A DNA stretch of 64,000 bases from Oscillospiraceae bacterium (GCA_017555565.1 JAFZGF010000051.1:1-64000); one strand, 5' to 3'. Counted from the first letter of the stretch, positions 21,192 through 30,630 are shown. Notes: a model not told the origin generated them from the letters alone. Made by a program: numbers and translations.

Positions 21192-23546
21192 ATGCATATT
21201 AAAATAGCAATTAAAAGACTTGTAGAGTTCGTATTACGACAGGGCAGCATAGATTCTCGTTTCACATCATCAGACAGAGCATTACTGGGCTCCAGAATAC
21301 ATAGAAAAATCCAAAAAGAAGCTGGTAAAAACTATAAGTCCGAACAGTTTCTGACAATTGATATATGTGAAGCGGATATACTTTACACAGTTCATGGGCG
21401 CGCAGATGGAATTATTGAAGAAAATGATACTTTTACAATTGACGAAATTAAAACTGTTTCAACTCCATTAGAACAAATTGATGAAAATTATAGCGCTGCT
21501 CATTGGGCGCAAGGATGTTTTTATGGATATATTGTGTGCAAAAAAAATAATCTTTCTCAAATAAACATTCAGCTTACATACTATAATATCGACACAGAGG
21601 ATATAAAAAGAATTATAAAGAGTTTTACCATAGACCAGCTGGAAGAAATAGTACAGTCTGTCCTTAAATCCTATCGCAGATGGGCACTTCACTCTTCACA
21701 ATGGGCAGAAAACAGAAATCTTTCCTTGAAAAAGTTGTCTTTTCCCTTTGAGCAATATAGAAACGGCCAAAGACCGCTTGCAATTGCTGTTTATAAGACC
21801 ATAAGGGATAAAAGCAGGCTTTTTGCTTGCGCACCAACAGGCATAGGTAAAACAATGTCCACAATTTTCCCAGGTCTTAAAGCTATGGGAGAGAAATTGA
21901 CAGACAAGGTATTTTACTTGACAGCTAAAACTGTAACAGCATCTGTTGCTGCAGATGCAATAGGTATAATTTATAGCAAAAATCCAGATATTCCTCTTAA
22001 AACGTTAACAGTTACAGCTAAAGATAAGGTCTGTTTTCTTGAAAAAAGAAAATGCGACCCTATTTCCTGCCCATATGCAAAAGATTATTTTGATAAAGTC
22101 AATGATGTTGTGTATGATTCTATATCACAAAACAATGTTTTTTCACGAGATATAATAACTGATATTGCACGAAAACATAGTTTATGTCCATATGAACTTA
22201 CTCTGGATATTTCAGAATGGTGTGATGTTATAATCTGCGATTACAACTATCTTTTTGATCCTCAGGCAAAGCTCCAACGATTTTTTGAAAATAGAAAAGG
22301 TGAATATACCTTCCTTATTGACGAGGCTCATAATCTGCCGGACAGAGCCAGAGAAATGTATTCTGCACAGATAGATAAAAAATCTTTTTTTGAAATAAAG
22401 AAAACCACAGATAAAAAAGAGAAGAAACTTATCAAAGCATTAAACTCTGTAAACAGCATCTTTATTGAATACAGGCATAAATTCGATGATATTGAAGATA
22501 ATAAAATTGTTTTGACTGACCTGCCATCAGATTTGGAAAAGCCTCTGAGAAATTTTGTAAAAGAAGCTGCAGACTATTTTGATAAACATAAAAAAGACGA
22601 ACCCAACGAAAATCTGCAGACATTGTATTTTGACACCAAATTTTTTATTAAAATACTTGAAGATTACAACGAAAAGTACGTAACCATTGTTTCGAAATAC
22701 TCTGATAATGTATATATCAAGTTTTATTGCACAGACCCAAGTGAAAACATAGACAAGCGGTTGCAGACCGGAAACAGTGCAATTGCTTTTTCGGCAACAC
22801 TTACCCCTTTGGATTACTATCGTCAGCAGATAGGCGGTATTGGTGAATTGGTTTCTATCTTCAGCCCTTTTGATCAGACAAATATGGGCCTTTTTGTTGC
22901 AGATAGAATCAGCACTAAATATAATGACAGAGCCAAAAGTATAGAAGAAATATGTGATATGCTTTTTGCTATGTTCAGTAGTAAAAAAGGCAATTATATG
23001 GCATATTTCCCAAGCTACATTTATATGTCGGATGTCTATAACCATTTTATAGAAAAATATCCAAATGTAAGTACTGTAATACAACAACAGAATATGACGG
23101 AACAGCAGAAAACGGATTTTATTTCACAGTTTGAAGAAATTACGGAAAATGGCTTGTTGGGATTTTGTGTAATGGGCGGTATTTATGGCGAGGGTATCGA
23201 TCTTACGGGAGATAAACTCATCGGCTGTGCCGTTGTAGGTGTAGGTATACCACAGATAAACACCCAGCTGAATACTCTTATGGAATATTACAATAATGCA
23301 GGGGAAAATGGCTTTGCCTATGCATATCAGTATCCAGGTATGAATAAAGTTATGCAGGCTGCTGGCAGGGTAATTCGTACAGAAACTGACAGGGGAGTAG
23401 TTTTGCTGATAGACAGCCGTTTTACAACTGACAGATATCTGCGCAATATGCCACCACATTGGTCGCATCTGAAAACGATACGAAACAGCATTGATTTAAA
23501 AGAAAAACTGAATATTTTTTGGAATAAGAAAACACCGACGGATTAA
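21192..23546 (+). CDS. XPD/DinG-like Fe-S DNA helicase with N-terminal PD-(D/E)XK nuclease domain
   Basis: The 784-residue protein joins two modules. Residues 1 to about 170 look like a Cas4/RecB-type nuclease: a conserved Asp in GRADGII and the D84-E85-x-K87 motif. From about 190 on it is a superfamily 2 helicase: Walker A PTGIGKT at 215-221, DEAH at 377-380, a QAAGRVIRTETDRG block near the end, and four Cys placed for a 4Fe-4S cluster (C281, C288, C293, C332). Such helicases unwind DNA 5' to 3'. ATG 21192 is chosen over the adjacent GTG because GGGAG lies seven bases before it. The gene is alone; a role in DNA repair is inferred. Confidence 0.87.
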   Translation: MHIKIAIKRLVEFVLRQGSIDSRFTSSDRALLGSRIHRKIQKEAGKNYKSEQFLTIDICEADILYTVHGRADGIIEENDTFTIDEIKTVSTPLEQIDENYSAAHWAQGCFYGYIVCKKNNLSQINIQLTYYNIDTEDIKRIIKSFTIDQLEEIVQSVLKSYRRWALHSSQWAENRNLSLKKLSFPFEQYRNGQRPLAIAVYKTIRDKSRLFACAPTGIGKTMSTIFPGLKAMGEKLTDKVFYLTAKTVTASVAADAIGIIYSKNPDIPLKTLTVTAKDKVCFLEKRKCDPISCPYAKDYFDKVNDVVYDSISQNNVFSRDIITDIARKHSLCPYELTLDISEWCDVIICDYNYLFDPQAKLQRFFENRKGEYTFLIDEAHNLPDRAREMYSAQIDKKSFFEIKKTTDKKEKKLIKALNSVNSIFIEYRHKFDDIEDNKIVLTDLPSDLEKPLRNFVKEAADYFDKHKKDEPNENLQTLYFDTKFFIKILEDYNEKYVTIVSKYSDNVYIKFYCTDPSENIDKRLQTGNSAIAFSATLTPLDYYRQQIGGIGELVSIFSPFDQTNMGLFVADRISTKYNDRAKSIEEICDMLFAMFSSKKGNYMAYFPSYIYMSDVYNHFIEKYPNVSTVIQQQNMTEQQKTDFISQFEEITENGLLGFCVMGGIYGEGIDLTGDKLIGCAVVGVGIPQINTQLNTLMEYYNNAGENGFAYAYQYPGMNKVMQAAGRVIRTETDRGVVLLIDSRFTTDRYLRNMPPHWSHLKTIRNSIDLKEKLNIFWNKKTPTD

Positions 23547-23558
23547 CCGTCGGTGTTT
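23530..23558. terminator. Terminator overlapping the helicase stop codon
   Basis: AAACACCGACGG (23530-23541) pairs perfectly with CCGTCGGTGTTT (23547-23558); the loop contains the stop codon of the helicase gene. It can also end the convergent gene at 23587. Confidence 0.88.
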
Positions 23559-23586
23559 CGCTTATTTAAATGATTTCAGGAAACAA

Positions 23587-24063
23587 TCATTTATACCATT
23601 CTACAGGATTATATTTTACATCATCGCTTATCACCTCAAAATGCAGGTGAGAGCCGGTAGAGTTACCGGTGTTTCCCACATATCCGATAATGTCACCCTT
23701 TTTTACTTTATCGCCCTTATCCACAATAAGTTTTTGACAATGTGCATACAGCGTATCATAACTTTCGTGGCCTATAATACAATGTATCCCATAACCCATA
23801 TTCATATTTACAACAGTTGTAACTACACCATTATCAGCGGCATATATTTCAACACCTTCAGGTGCGGCGATATCCACACCCCTATGTCCCTCATAACCAC
23901 CAAAACCCCGGCTGATATATGCGTCTTCACAGTTTACAAGCGACAGTACAAACTCTTCGCCACAAAGTTCTGGTGCTTCATTGTTATCATCACTGCTGCA
24001 ACCAATAAGCAATATCAAAAGTATAATAACAGATATCAAAAATATATGTTTTTTAATTTTCAT
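23587..24063 (-). CDS. LytM/M23 family lipoprotein peptidase
   Basis: This 158-residue lipoprotein has a signal peptide with lipobox L-I-G-C (C22) followed by an acidic spacer, and a complete M23 domain from about residue 50. The Zn ligands H60 and D64 (HRGVD) and H141 (HLHF), and the catalytic His residues H108 (YAHC) and H139, are all present. M23 enzymes cut peptide cross-links in peptidoglycan. It follows the M56-LytM receptor gene by 11 bp and its domain is clearly similar to that receptor's C-terminal domain, so the two probably arose by duplication and work in one system. It would sit on the outer face of the membrane. Confidence 0.9.
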   Translation of the reverse strand: MKIKKHIFLISVIILLILLIGCSSDDNNEAPELCGEEFVLSLVNCEDAYISRGFGGYEGHRGVDIAAPEGVEIYAADNGVVTTVVNMNMGYGIHCIIGHESYDTLYAHCQKLIVDKGDKVKKGDIIGYVGNTGNSTGSHLHFEVISDDVKYNPVEWYK

Positions 24064-24074
24064 CTGTTGCTCCT

Positions 24075-26846
24075 TTAAAACCAGTCGTATGGGTTATATC
24101 TTGTATCTCCGCGCTTTACCTCAAAGTGCAGATGTGGGCCGGTTGAATTACCGGTACTGCCAACAGATGCAATCAGCTGTCCCTGCTGAACATATTCCCC
24201 AGCTGATACAAATAATTCATTGCATTGGCCATATAATGTCTGGTAGCCACCGTGCTCAATTATACAATATATACCATAGCCAACATTTGTATACAGTGCT
24301 TTTGTAACCATTCCACTGTCGGCGGCATATATTGGAGTTCCTATAGGTGCAGAAATATCAACACCATTGTGGGCAGGATAATCTCCAGTAAATCCTCTGG
24401 ATACACGACCTGCCGCAACTGGCCATATAAGATTACCAGTACCTCCATTAATTGACTCACCATTCCATATCTGTCCATGTACAATTATTTCTTCTGTTTC
24501 GTCAAACAGAATATTATTTTCAATTACAGTTTCATTTACTATAATACCATTTACATACTCTATATCTACAATCTGTTTTGAAAGTCCGTTTTTACCCTCT
24601 GTTAAAATCTGTGATGTACCCAATGACATTTCATAGTTTTTTTCAAATTTAGTTGCATATGGAATTTCTTGTATACGTTCTACTCTTTCTACATAACTTT
24701 CGTTAATTGGATATTTTTTATTCGGGAAAGCACCATACCCTGTTATTTCGAAATTACACTCATCAATCTGTTTTATATCCATTGTTAGAGCGCGGATAAC
24801 ATTGATAAGTCCATCTTGTGAAAATTGATAATTAAATGTAACGGAAATAATATTTTTGTCTTCATTATTTCTATGAATGTAGTATTTACCTGTAGTACAA
24901 TTAATATTATTAAACGCCACTACTTTCTCAATGGCTATTTGTGCAATTGTATCCTCTGATGCATCGGCCTCTACTTCAAAATCTATTGTATAGTCAGCTT
25001 TTGGGAAGAGAGTCTTATTGGGTTTTACAATTTCGACGCTGTTTATTATGTTATCAAGCTGTTCTTCTGATATCAAATCCAAATCAAGTACCAGAAAGAT
25101 CCTTGCGTCTAAATTTTCATTTTCAGCACATATACAATATTGCATTCCGTCATAGATATACCGATGAGAAACTGTAGTAGCGCCATTTATCTTCGTTTGT
25201 GGATTTTCAATACGAATTGATAAATCGGAGTAATTTAAAGAGTTCTCGTATGAAATATTACCGACGTGTGTTAAAGAGTGGTCATATATTGCAACGGTAT
25301 TATTAAATTCACCCAGTTCAATAAAATTTCTTTTTTTAGAACTTTTTACAGACCAGTTTTCTGGTAACTGGATGTTCAGCAACACAGGTTCAACAGCATG
25401 ATTTTCATCATTTAAATAGTATGTATTATTCAAAAAAATAGGATAAATAATCTGTGTTATTTCCTGTGTGGGTTTAAATGAATTAAGCAGTTTATCAAAT
25501 ATTTGCTTTGTTGTATCTGGATTATTAATATTATAAACAATTCCATTATAATTACTTGCATTGTCCAAAACCCATAGCTGTGTAAAATCCTCATTAAAGT
25601 TTAAGGATATATTATTGCTATCCTTAGTTAGAATTAAATAGTTTGTTCCATTTTCATTGTTGACATAATTTTCAGCATCATCAGTAATACTGATTTTTTT
25701 AAGACTTTTGAATATAGAATAAATGTTTTCTTTAGGTATTTCAGCATATACATTATTCTTTCTTAATAGACAGTATGAGATATTGTCTTTTTTAACACCA
25801 GCTATAGTAGCAGCATTAACATCTGTAGGGTTAAAAGCAAGGGAGATTACAGATACTGCCAATATAACTATGAAGGCTACTATACCGATAAATGTTGGCT
25901 TTTTATATTTAAAAATATTTACAATTCTTTCCTTCGTTTCACCTTCACCGAATGCCAGGTGCATAGCATACTGATTATTTTTTGGTACTGATATGGATAA
26001 GAGAGTCTGTGAATATCCTGCTTTTCCTTTGACGCCAAAATCTTTTACTACAGCTTCATCGCAGGACATTTCCATATCATTTTCTGCCAGACGATATGAC
26101 AGCCAAACCAAAGGATTAAACCAGTGTATACACACAGCAACAAATCCCAGCAGTTTAAAAAGATAGTCTTTTCTTTTTATATGTATTTCTTCGTGCATCA
26201 GTACATATTCTTGCTGTTCATCGGTCAAATTTTCGGGAATATATATTTTAGGATTCACTATCCCCATAATAAAAGCAGTTGGTATTATTTCATTGGAATA
26301 TATATTCCGTCTTACGTATTTGCTGTTTTTTAGAATATCTTTTATATCTATTATGCTTATAAGATTATTCAATAAAATATAAATTACGCCAATCAACCAT
26401 ATTATGGATGCAATATGCAGAAAATCCGTTTTTGGTTTTTCAGTATGAACTATAAGATTTTCTGTTGGTGCATTGCTTTCACTGATAATAATCTGTGTAT
26501 CAGCTGAAACAATTGGGATTTCTTCAGTGTTATAAATGACATCAATATTTGTTTTTTCGTCACTTGAATTCTCAGGTTCGGTAAAAGGGTAGATGCCTTC
26601 AGATGGAATACTGTATTCAATCTGTCCGTTATTTACAGTCGCAGGTGATAATATGTTGAATACAGATGTATTCAAAGAAATTGAAACCGGACACAAAAGC
26701 CTGAACAGCACCATTGACCATAAAATATAAGAATAAATCTTTGGCTGTTTTCGGAATAGCCATCGTATAGATATTACAGCACAGATAACCACGCTTGCTG
26801 TTATACTCATATTGATTACTTTGAGAAAAATAGTTTTAATCATCAT
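24075..26846 (-). CDS. M56 (BlaR1-like) receptor with C-terminal LytM-like domain
   Basis: The 923-residue protein has BlaR1-type membrane helices, the HEEIH zinc-protease motif at 218-222 within MHEEIHIKRKD, a further membrane helix, about 450 residues of extracellular region of unclear fold, and a C-terminal LytM domain (about 815-923). In that domain the Zn ligands H826, D830 and H907 and the catalytic H905 are kept, but the second catalytic His of the usual YxH motif is Q874 (YGQC). It may therefore bind cell wall without cutting it. ATG 26846 has AAGGAGG before it and overlaps the end of the BlaI gene by 11 bp, implying translational coupling. Confidence 0.88.
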   Translation of the reverse strand: MMIKTIFLKVINMSITASVVICAVISIRWLFRKQPKIYSYILWSMVLFRLLCPVSISLNTSVFNILSPATVNNGQIEYSIPSEGIYPFTEPENSSDEKTNIDVIYNTEEIPIVSADTQIIISESNAPTENLIVHTEKPKTDFLHIASIIWLIGVIYILLNNLISIIDIKDILKNSKYVRRNIYSNEIIPTAFIMGIVNPKIYIPENLTDEQQEYVLMHEEIHIKRKDYLFKLLGFVAVCIHWFNPLVWLSYRLAENDMEMSCDEAVVKDFGVKGKAGYSQTLLSISVPKNNQYAMHLAFGEGETKERIVNIFKYKKPTFIGIVAFIVILAVSVISLAFNPTDVNAATIAGVKKDNISYCLLRKNNVYAEIPKENIYSIFKSLKKISITDDAENYVNNENGTNYLILTKDSNNISLNFNEDFTQLWVLDNASNYNGIVYNINNPDTTKQIFDKLLNSFKPTQEITQIIYPIFLNNTYYLNDENHAVEPVLLNIQLPENWSVKSSKKRNFIELGEFNNTVAIYDHSLTHVGNISYENSLNYSDLSIRIENPQTKINGATTVSHRYIYDGMQYCICAENENLDARIFLVLDLDLISEEQLDNIINSVEIVKPNKTLFPKADYTIDFEVEADASEDTIAQIAIEKVVAFNNINCTTGKYYIHRNNEDKNIISVTFNYQFSQDGLINVIRALTMDIKQIDECNFEITGYGAFPNKKYPINESYVERVERIQEIPYATKFEKNYEMSLGTSQILTEGKNGLSKQIVDIEYVNGIIVNETVIENNILFDETEEIIVHGQIWNGESINGGTGNLIWPVAAGRVSRGFTGDYPAHNGVDISAPIGTPIYAADSGMVTKALYTNVGYGIYCIIEHGGYQTLYGQCNELFVSAGEYVQQGQLIASVGSTGNSTGPHLHFEVKRGDTRYNPYDWF

Positions 26847-27207
26847 TTTCCTCCTTGTAATTATCAATCAATTGCTGTAACCGTTCTATTTCATCTTTTT
26901 TCATCTTTTTATTTTTGGAAAAAAGTGTAAGAAACATAGGAAGGCTACCGCCAAAAGTTTCATTTATAAAATTTTCGCTTTGTGCAAGGGTAAAACTGTC
27001 TTTATCAGTAAGGACAATTACAGTACCGTCATTGTTTTCAAACAGCCCTCTGTCACATAGTCTTTTCAGCATAGTGTATGTAGTTGTACGTTTCCAGCCA
27101 AAGGCTTCTTCACACAGCTGTGTCAGTTTTCTTGTGGTTACAGGAGCATTGGCCCATATCAATTCGGCCAGTCGTCTTTCCATTTCTCCCAGTTTATATT
27201 GTTCCAT
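26836..27207 (-). CDS. BlaI/MecI family transcriptional repressor
   Basis: The protein (123 residues) is a BlaI-type winged-helix repressor: GEMERRLAELIWANAPVTTR at the start, recognition region TTTYTMLKRLCDRGLF, and an acidic C-terminal helix with two LQQLIDN-like turns. It heads the operon with the M56-LytM receptor and the M23 lipoprotein. Two strong palindromes lie directly upstream and are the probable operators. An AGGAGG site precedes the ATG at 27207. Signal transfer from the receptor by cleavage is expected from the family. Confidence 0.9.
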   Translation of the reverse strand: MEQYKLGEMERRLAELIWANAPVTTRKLTQLCEEAFGWKRTTTYTMLKRLCDRGLFENNDGTVIVLTDKDSFTLAQSENFINETFGGSLPMFLTLFSKNKKMKKDEIERLQQLIDNYKEENDD

Positions 27208-27224
27208 AATAAAACCTCCTGTCT

Positions 27225-27266
27225 GTCTAATACTATTAGACTAATTACAGTCTAACACTATTAGAC
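27225..27266. promoter_or_regulatory. Two tandem 17-bp palindromic operators
   Basis: Near-identical palindromes with arms GTCTAA and TTAGAC lie at 27225-27241 and 27250-27266, with centres 25 bp apart. They differ at one base in the spacer region and sit 17 bp upstream of the second BlaI gene. The pattern, two short dyads just before an autoregulated repressor, is typical for BlaI-family operators. Confidence 0.75.
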
Positions 27267-27316
27267 ACACAAGTCAATTGATTTAACACTTTGTTTACAA
27301 AATTTGCACAATTTAA

Positions 27317-27346
27317 AAGCAGACAGCATTTAACTGTCTGCTTAAA
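27317..27346 (-). terminator. Terminator of rlmD
   Basis: AAGCAGACAG (27317-27326) and CTGTCTGCTT (27334-27343) form a ten-base stem with a seven-base loop. On the minus strand it ends in a short T run, directly behind the rlmD stop codon. Confidence 0.8.
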
Positions 27347-27347
27347 T

Positions 27348-28700
27348 TTATTTAGTCAACAGAATCACGCATTCTACATGTTTTGTTCGAGGGAACATAT
27401 CATAAGGCTGTACAAATTCTACTTTATATCCGTGTTCTGCCAGATATTTGCAGTCACGGGCAGCGGTAGCGTGATTACAGCTGATCATTGATATTTTGGA
27501 TACATTCATTGAAATAATAGCGTTCAGAGTATCTTCATCGCAGCCTTTTCTAGGTGGGTCTACAACTACAGCTGTAGGCAGAAAGTTTTCTTCCACTAAC
27601 ATTTTAGCTGCATCCTTTGCATCGGCACAGATAAATCTTGCATTGTCAAAACCCATTTTCTTTGCGTTGATTTTTGCATTTTCTACAGCCTGAGGCACAA
27701 TTTCTACACCAACCAGCTGTTTTATTTTATCGGCCATTGAAAGCCCGATTGAACCTGCGCCGCAGTACATATCCAACAGAATATCGTCGCTTGTCAGCTG
27801 CAAGGATTCCTTTGCAATAGAGTAAAGTTGCTGTGCGCCGTCGTGGTTAACCTGATAGAAAGAATGCGGGCTGATTTCAATTTCAACACCACAGAGAATA
27901 TCTGTGATATTGCCGTTTCCAAATACTGTGTAATTCTTTTCACCAAGGATGACATTGGTGTTTTTATCATTAACATTTATAACAATAGTGGATATGGCAG
28001 GGAATTGCTGTTTCAGCATATCACACAGAACATCCTTATTTTTGAAATTGGCAGATGTACATACCAGACAAAGCATAATTTCACCGGTAACCCAAGCTTT
28101 GCGAAGATAAATATGGCGTACAGTACCATTTCGCTTTTCTTCATTATAGCCTTTAATTTTAAGGCGGTTAAGTAATTTTACGGTATGCTGTGCTATTTCA
28201 TTCAGCTCAACCGGCTGCAGGAGACAGTCTTCACAAGGAATAACCCTGTGGCTTCTTGCAGCATAAAAACCAGTGACTGCCTTGCCGTTTTCATCAACAG
28301 AAACTGGGAACTGCGCCTTGTTTCTGTAGCGGGCATGTTCGTCACAAGACATAGTAGGGCGAACTTCGCAGTCGAGTTTTGCGATTCTTTCAAAAGCAGA
28401 TTGTACAAAACTATGTTTTGCATGTTTTTCTGCTTCATAGCTTATATGCTGAAAGTCACAGCCACCGCACTGTCTGCTGATAGGGCAGGCAGGTGCTATT
28501 CTGTCAGCAGATGGAGTAATCACTTTTTCACATCTGCCAAAACTATATGCAGACAGCACCTTGGTAATTTTTATTTCACATACATCACCAACAGCGGTAA
28601 ACGGTACAAAAATAACCATATTGTCATATTTTGCCACACCGTTGCCATCGCTGGAGTAATCTATGATTTCGGTAGTAATAATATCGTTTTTCTTTAACAT
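27348..28700 (-). CDS. rlmD: 23S rRNA (uracil-C5)-methyltransferase, RlmD/RlmCD family
   Basis: The 450-residue protein has an N-terminal TRAM domain (about 1-60), a Cys cluster CPISRQCGGCDFQH for an Fe-S cluster plus CEDC later, and a C-terminal SAM-dependent methyltransferase with DMYCGAGSIGL, VVDPPRKGCDED and the nucleophile Cys in SCNHATAARD. It methylates C5 of uracil in 23S rRNA; Gram-positive members may modify two positions (RlmCD). The catalytic motif has His where Pro is usual (SCNP). The gene lies nine bases after the upstream lipoprotein gene's end in the opposite reading order, so it is first in transcription and has its own terminator. Confidence 0.9.
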   Translation of the reverse strand: MLKKNDIITTEIIDYSSDGNGVAKYDNMVIFVPFTAVGDVCEIKITKVLSAYSFGRCEKVITPSADRIAPACPISRQCGGCDFQHISYEAEKHAKHSFVQSAFERIAKLDCEVRPTMSCDEHARYRNKAQFPVSVDENGKAVTGFYAARSHRVIPCEDCLLQPVELNEIAQHTVKLLNRLKIKGYNEEKRNGTVRHIYLRKAWVTGEIMLCLVCTSANFKNKDVLCDMLKQQFPAISTIVINVNDKNTNVILGEKNYTVFGNGNITDILCGVEIEISPHSFYQVNHDGAQQLYSIAKESLQLTSDDILLDMYCGAGSIGLSMADKIKQLVGVEIVPQAVENAKINAKKMGFDNARFICADAKDAAKMLVEENFLPTAVVVDPPRKGCDEDTLNAIISMNVSKISMISCNHATAARDCKYLAEHGYKVEFVQPYDMFPRTKHVECVILLTK

Positions 28701-28708
28701 AAAAATCT

Positions 28709-29611
28709 CTAAATAACAGGCTGGATATACAGATTTTTGTCTATAATACTGTAGTCCAGGTCTTTAAATGGATAAACTTTGTTTTCTATATTTTTCATTA
28801 CTGCATCACGGGCATCAAAATACTCTGTATAGTCGATAAAACACAGTAACATGTATGGGTAGTCTTTGTAAATATTTTCTGTACCGAACTCTATTCCTAT
28901 AATTTCTTTTCCTTCTCCCATTGGTTCATAGTTTTCAGGGAAAACAGAAAGATAATTGCTTTCAAGTATAAAAAATGCTTCATTTGCTTTTTTATTGTCT
29001 GTGCAGTAGCCCAGTACATCACCTTTGGAAAGATAAATCTCTTCCAGCTGTTCCAGAGGAATACCCAGTAATTCGATGTTTTTCAGCATACTGTCGTAAA
29101 AAGTCTGCTGTATCGTTGTAAGCGTTTCAGGTTTGATAACAGAAAATGTAAATATTTTATCTCCGTCTTTATCAATCAGTTCATTTTGCCATATGCTGTT
29201 AATTTTTTCGGCAAAAATTTCACCGATATAGGTGTAGTCAGCACTAATACAAAATGCCTTATCATAGGTTGCCAGTATTTCCGGGTTAACATCACTCATA
29301 AGAAAGAAAACAGGAATATTTTCTGTTTTGCAGATGCTGATGATTTCGCCGGCAGCTTCGTCTGTCAGACTTCCGTCACATATTGTAACAGTTTCAATAT
29401 AAGGCAGATCTTCTTCTGTCATATACTGATTATAATCTGAAGCATATGAAAGTACATATTTTTCGGTTTCGCTTTCGTCAGGGCTGTAATGATTATATGC
29501 CTGTTCAAAAACAGGGGAGATAATGTTTAAATCATATGATGGGATTTCTTCTTCACTGCATGCAGTAAACATCATACATACAGAAAGTAAAAAGGGTATC
29601 AGATATTTCAT
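28709..29611 (-). CDS. Lipoprotein with periplasmic-binding-protein-like fold
   Basis: The 300-residue protein begins with a lipoprotein signal (lipobox M-F-T-A-C, C18). The rest resembles a divergent type 1 sugar-binding protein of the LacI/MglB fold: a NIPVFFLMSD strand-helix followed by AFCISADYTYIGEIFAEKI, then KGDVLGYCTDNKKANEAFF and IIGIEFG. It would be anchored outside the membrane and bind a small ligand. Its ATG overlaps the stop of the AraC regulator gene by four bases, so the two are translationally coupled, while no ABC permease or ATPase is nearby. A sensory or modulating role with the regulator is inferred. The ligand is unknown. Confidence 0.7.
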   Translation of the reverse strand: MKYLIPFLLSVCMMFTACSEEEIPSYDLNIISPVFEQAYNHYSPDESETEKYVLSYASDYNQYMTEEDLPYIETVTICDGSLTDEAAGEIISICKTENIPVFFLMSDVNPEILATYDKAFCISADYTYIGEIFAEKINSIWQNELIDKDGDKIFTFSVIKPETLTTIQQTFYDSMLKNIELLGIPLEQLEEIYLSKGDVLGYCTDNKKANEAFFILESNYLSVFPENYEPMGEGKEIIGIEFGTENIYKDYPYMLLCFIDYTEYFDARDAVMKNIENKVYPFKDLDYSIIDKNLYIQPVI

Positions 29612-30453
29612 GCTTCTCCTTGGTTTTCCAAACTCTGCAGGTACTTGCTTGGTGGTATTTTCTTTATTTTTTTGAATACTCTTGAAAAATAGAACTGGTC
29701 AAAAAATCCAACAGAAACAGCAACCTGTGAAATTGACAGGTTTGTGTTTTTCAGCAGTTCGCAGGCTTCATTGATTCTGTATTCGGTGAGATAATCGATA
29801 GGTGACTGGCCCAGATTGGAAACAAAAACTCTGTAAAGATGGCTGCGGCTGATACCTACTGCGTTTGCAATATGGTCTACGCTGATATCTGTAGAGTAGT
29901 TGAACTGAATAAATTTAATAGCTTCAATAACATAGTTTGACTGTGCTACTGATGCAACAGGTGAAATAGTATTGCCTTCTTCCATAAGTTTGGCAAGAAA
30001 GAGATAAAGATAACCAAGCATAGCAGTTGAATTGCTTAAACTGCTGCCACTGTTTTCATAAATCTGATAAAGATATTCTTTGCAGGTTTCAAAATCTTTT
30101 GGTGCATACACAGGAGAGTTGTCTTTAAAAGGAAGATTATTGATTACTTTCTGTGCATATGTACCGTTGAAACCAACCCAATAATATTCCCATGGATCAT
30201 TGGAATCAGCTATATAGTGAACAACCTGTGATGGTTTTATGAGAAACATTTCGCCGGCTTTGATATTATATACTTTGCCATTGCATTCATACTGACCTCT
30301 GCCAGAAATAACAAAATGAACAAGGTAGTGATCACGCACACCAGGCCCCCAGGAATGTTTAGGGGTGCAGCTCTGAAGACCACTGCTGAATATTGCAAGG
30401 CTTACATTATCAATTATATCCTGTTTGTAAGATTGTTTATAAGGGTTAGTCAT
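29608..30453 (-). CDS. AraC family transcriptional regulator
   Basis: The 281-residue protein has a cupin sensor domain at the N-terminus (GRGQYECNGKVYNIKAGEM at about 52-70, with KPSQVVHYIAD) and two AraC helix-turn-helix motifs near the end (SVDHIANAVGISRSHLYRVF and ISQVAVSVGFFDQFYFSRVF). The layout fits Gram-positive sugar-responsive AraC regulators. It is the first gene of a two-gene operon with the binding-type lipoprotein. GGAGG precedes the ATG. The target genes are not evident. Confidence 0.9.
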   Translation of the reverse strand: MTNPYKQSYKQDIIDNVSLAIFSSGLQSCTPKHSWGPGVRDHYLVHFVISGRGQYECNGKVYNIKAGEMFLIKPSQVVHYIADSNDPWEYYWVGFNGTYAQKVINNLPFKDNSPVYAPKDFETCKEYLYQIYENSGSSLSNSTAMLGYLYLFLAKLMEEGNTISPVASVAQSNYVIEAIKFIQFNYSTDISVDHIANAVGISRSHLYRVFVSNLGQSPIDYLTEYRINEACELLKNTNLSISQVAVSVGFFDQFYFSRVFKKIKKIPPSKYLQSLENQGEA

Positions 30454-30594
30454 TTTTATTCCTCCGTTTCACTCTATTATATAATAAGATATTTAAAGAC
30501 AAAAATCAACAAAAATCCATATTATTTTCGAAAAAAATTCAATTTTGTTCTAAAAAAAGAGGATAAAATTCAAATAATACATATACAGACAAAA

Positions 30595-30624
30595 ACAGCT
30601 CCTGACAATAATCAGGAGCTGTTG
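30595..30624 (-). terminator. Terminator of the four-Cys protein gene
   Basis: ACAGCTCCTGA and TCAGGAGCTGT form a perfect 11-bp stem with a six-base loop; on the minus strand it is followed by TTTTTG. Confidence 0.9.
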
Positions 30625-30630
30625 TATTAA

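Noticed and set aside
22527..23087. 186-codon minus-strand frame within the helicase gene
   Set aside because: It is antisense to the conserved helicase core and has no start signals.
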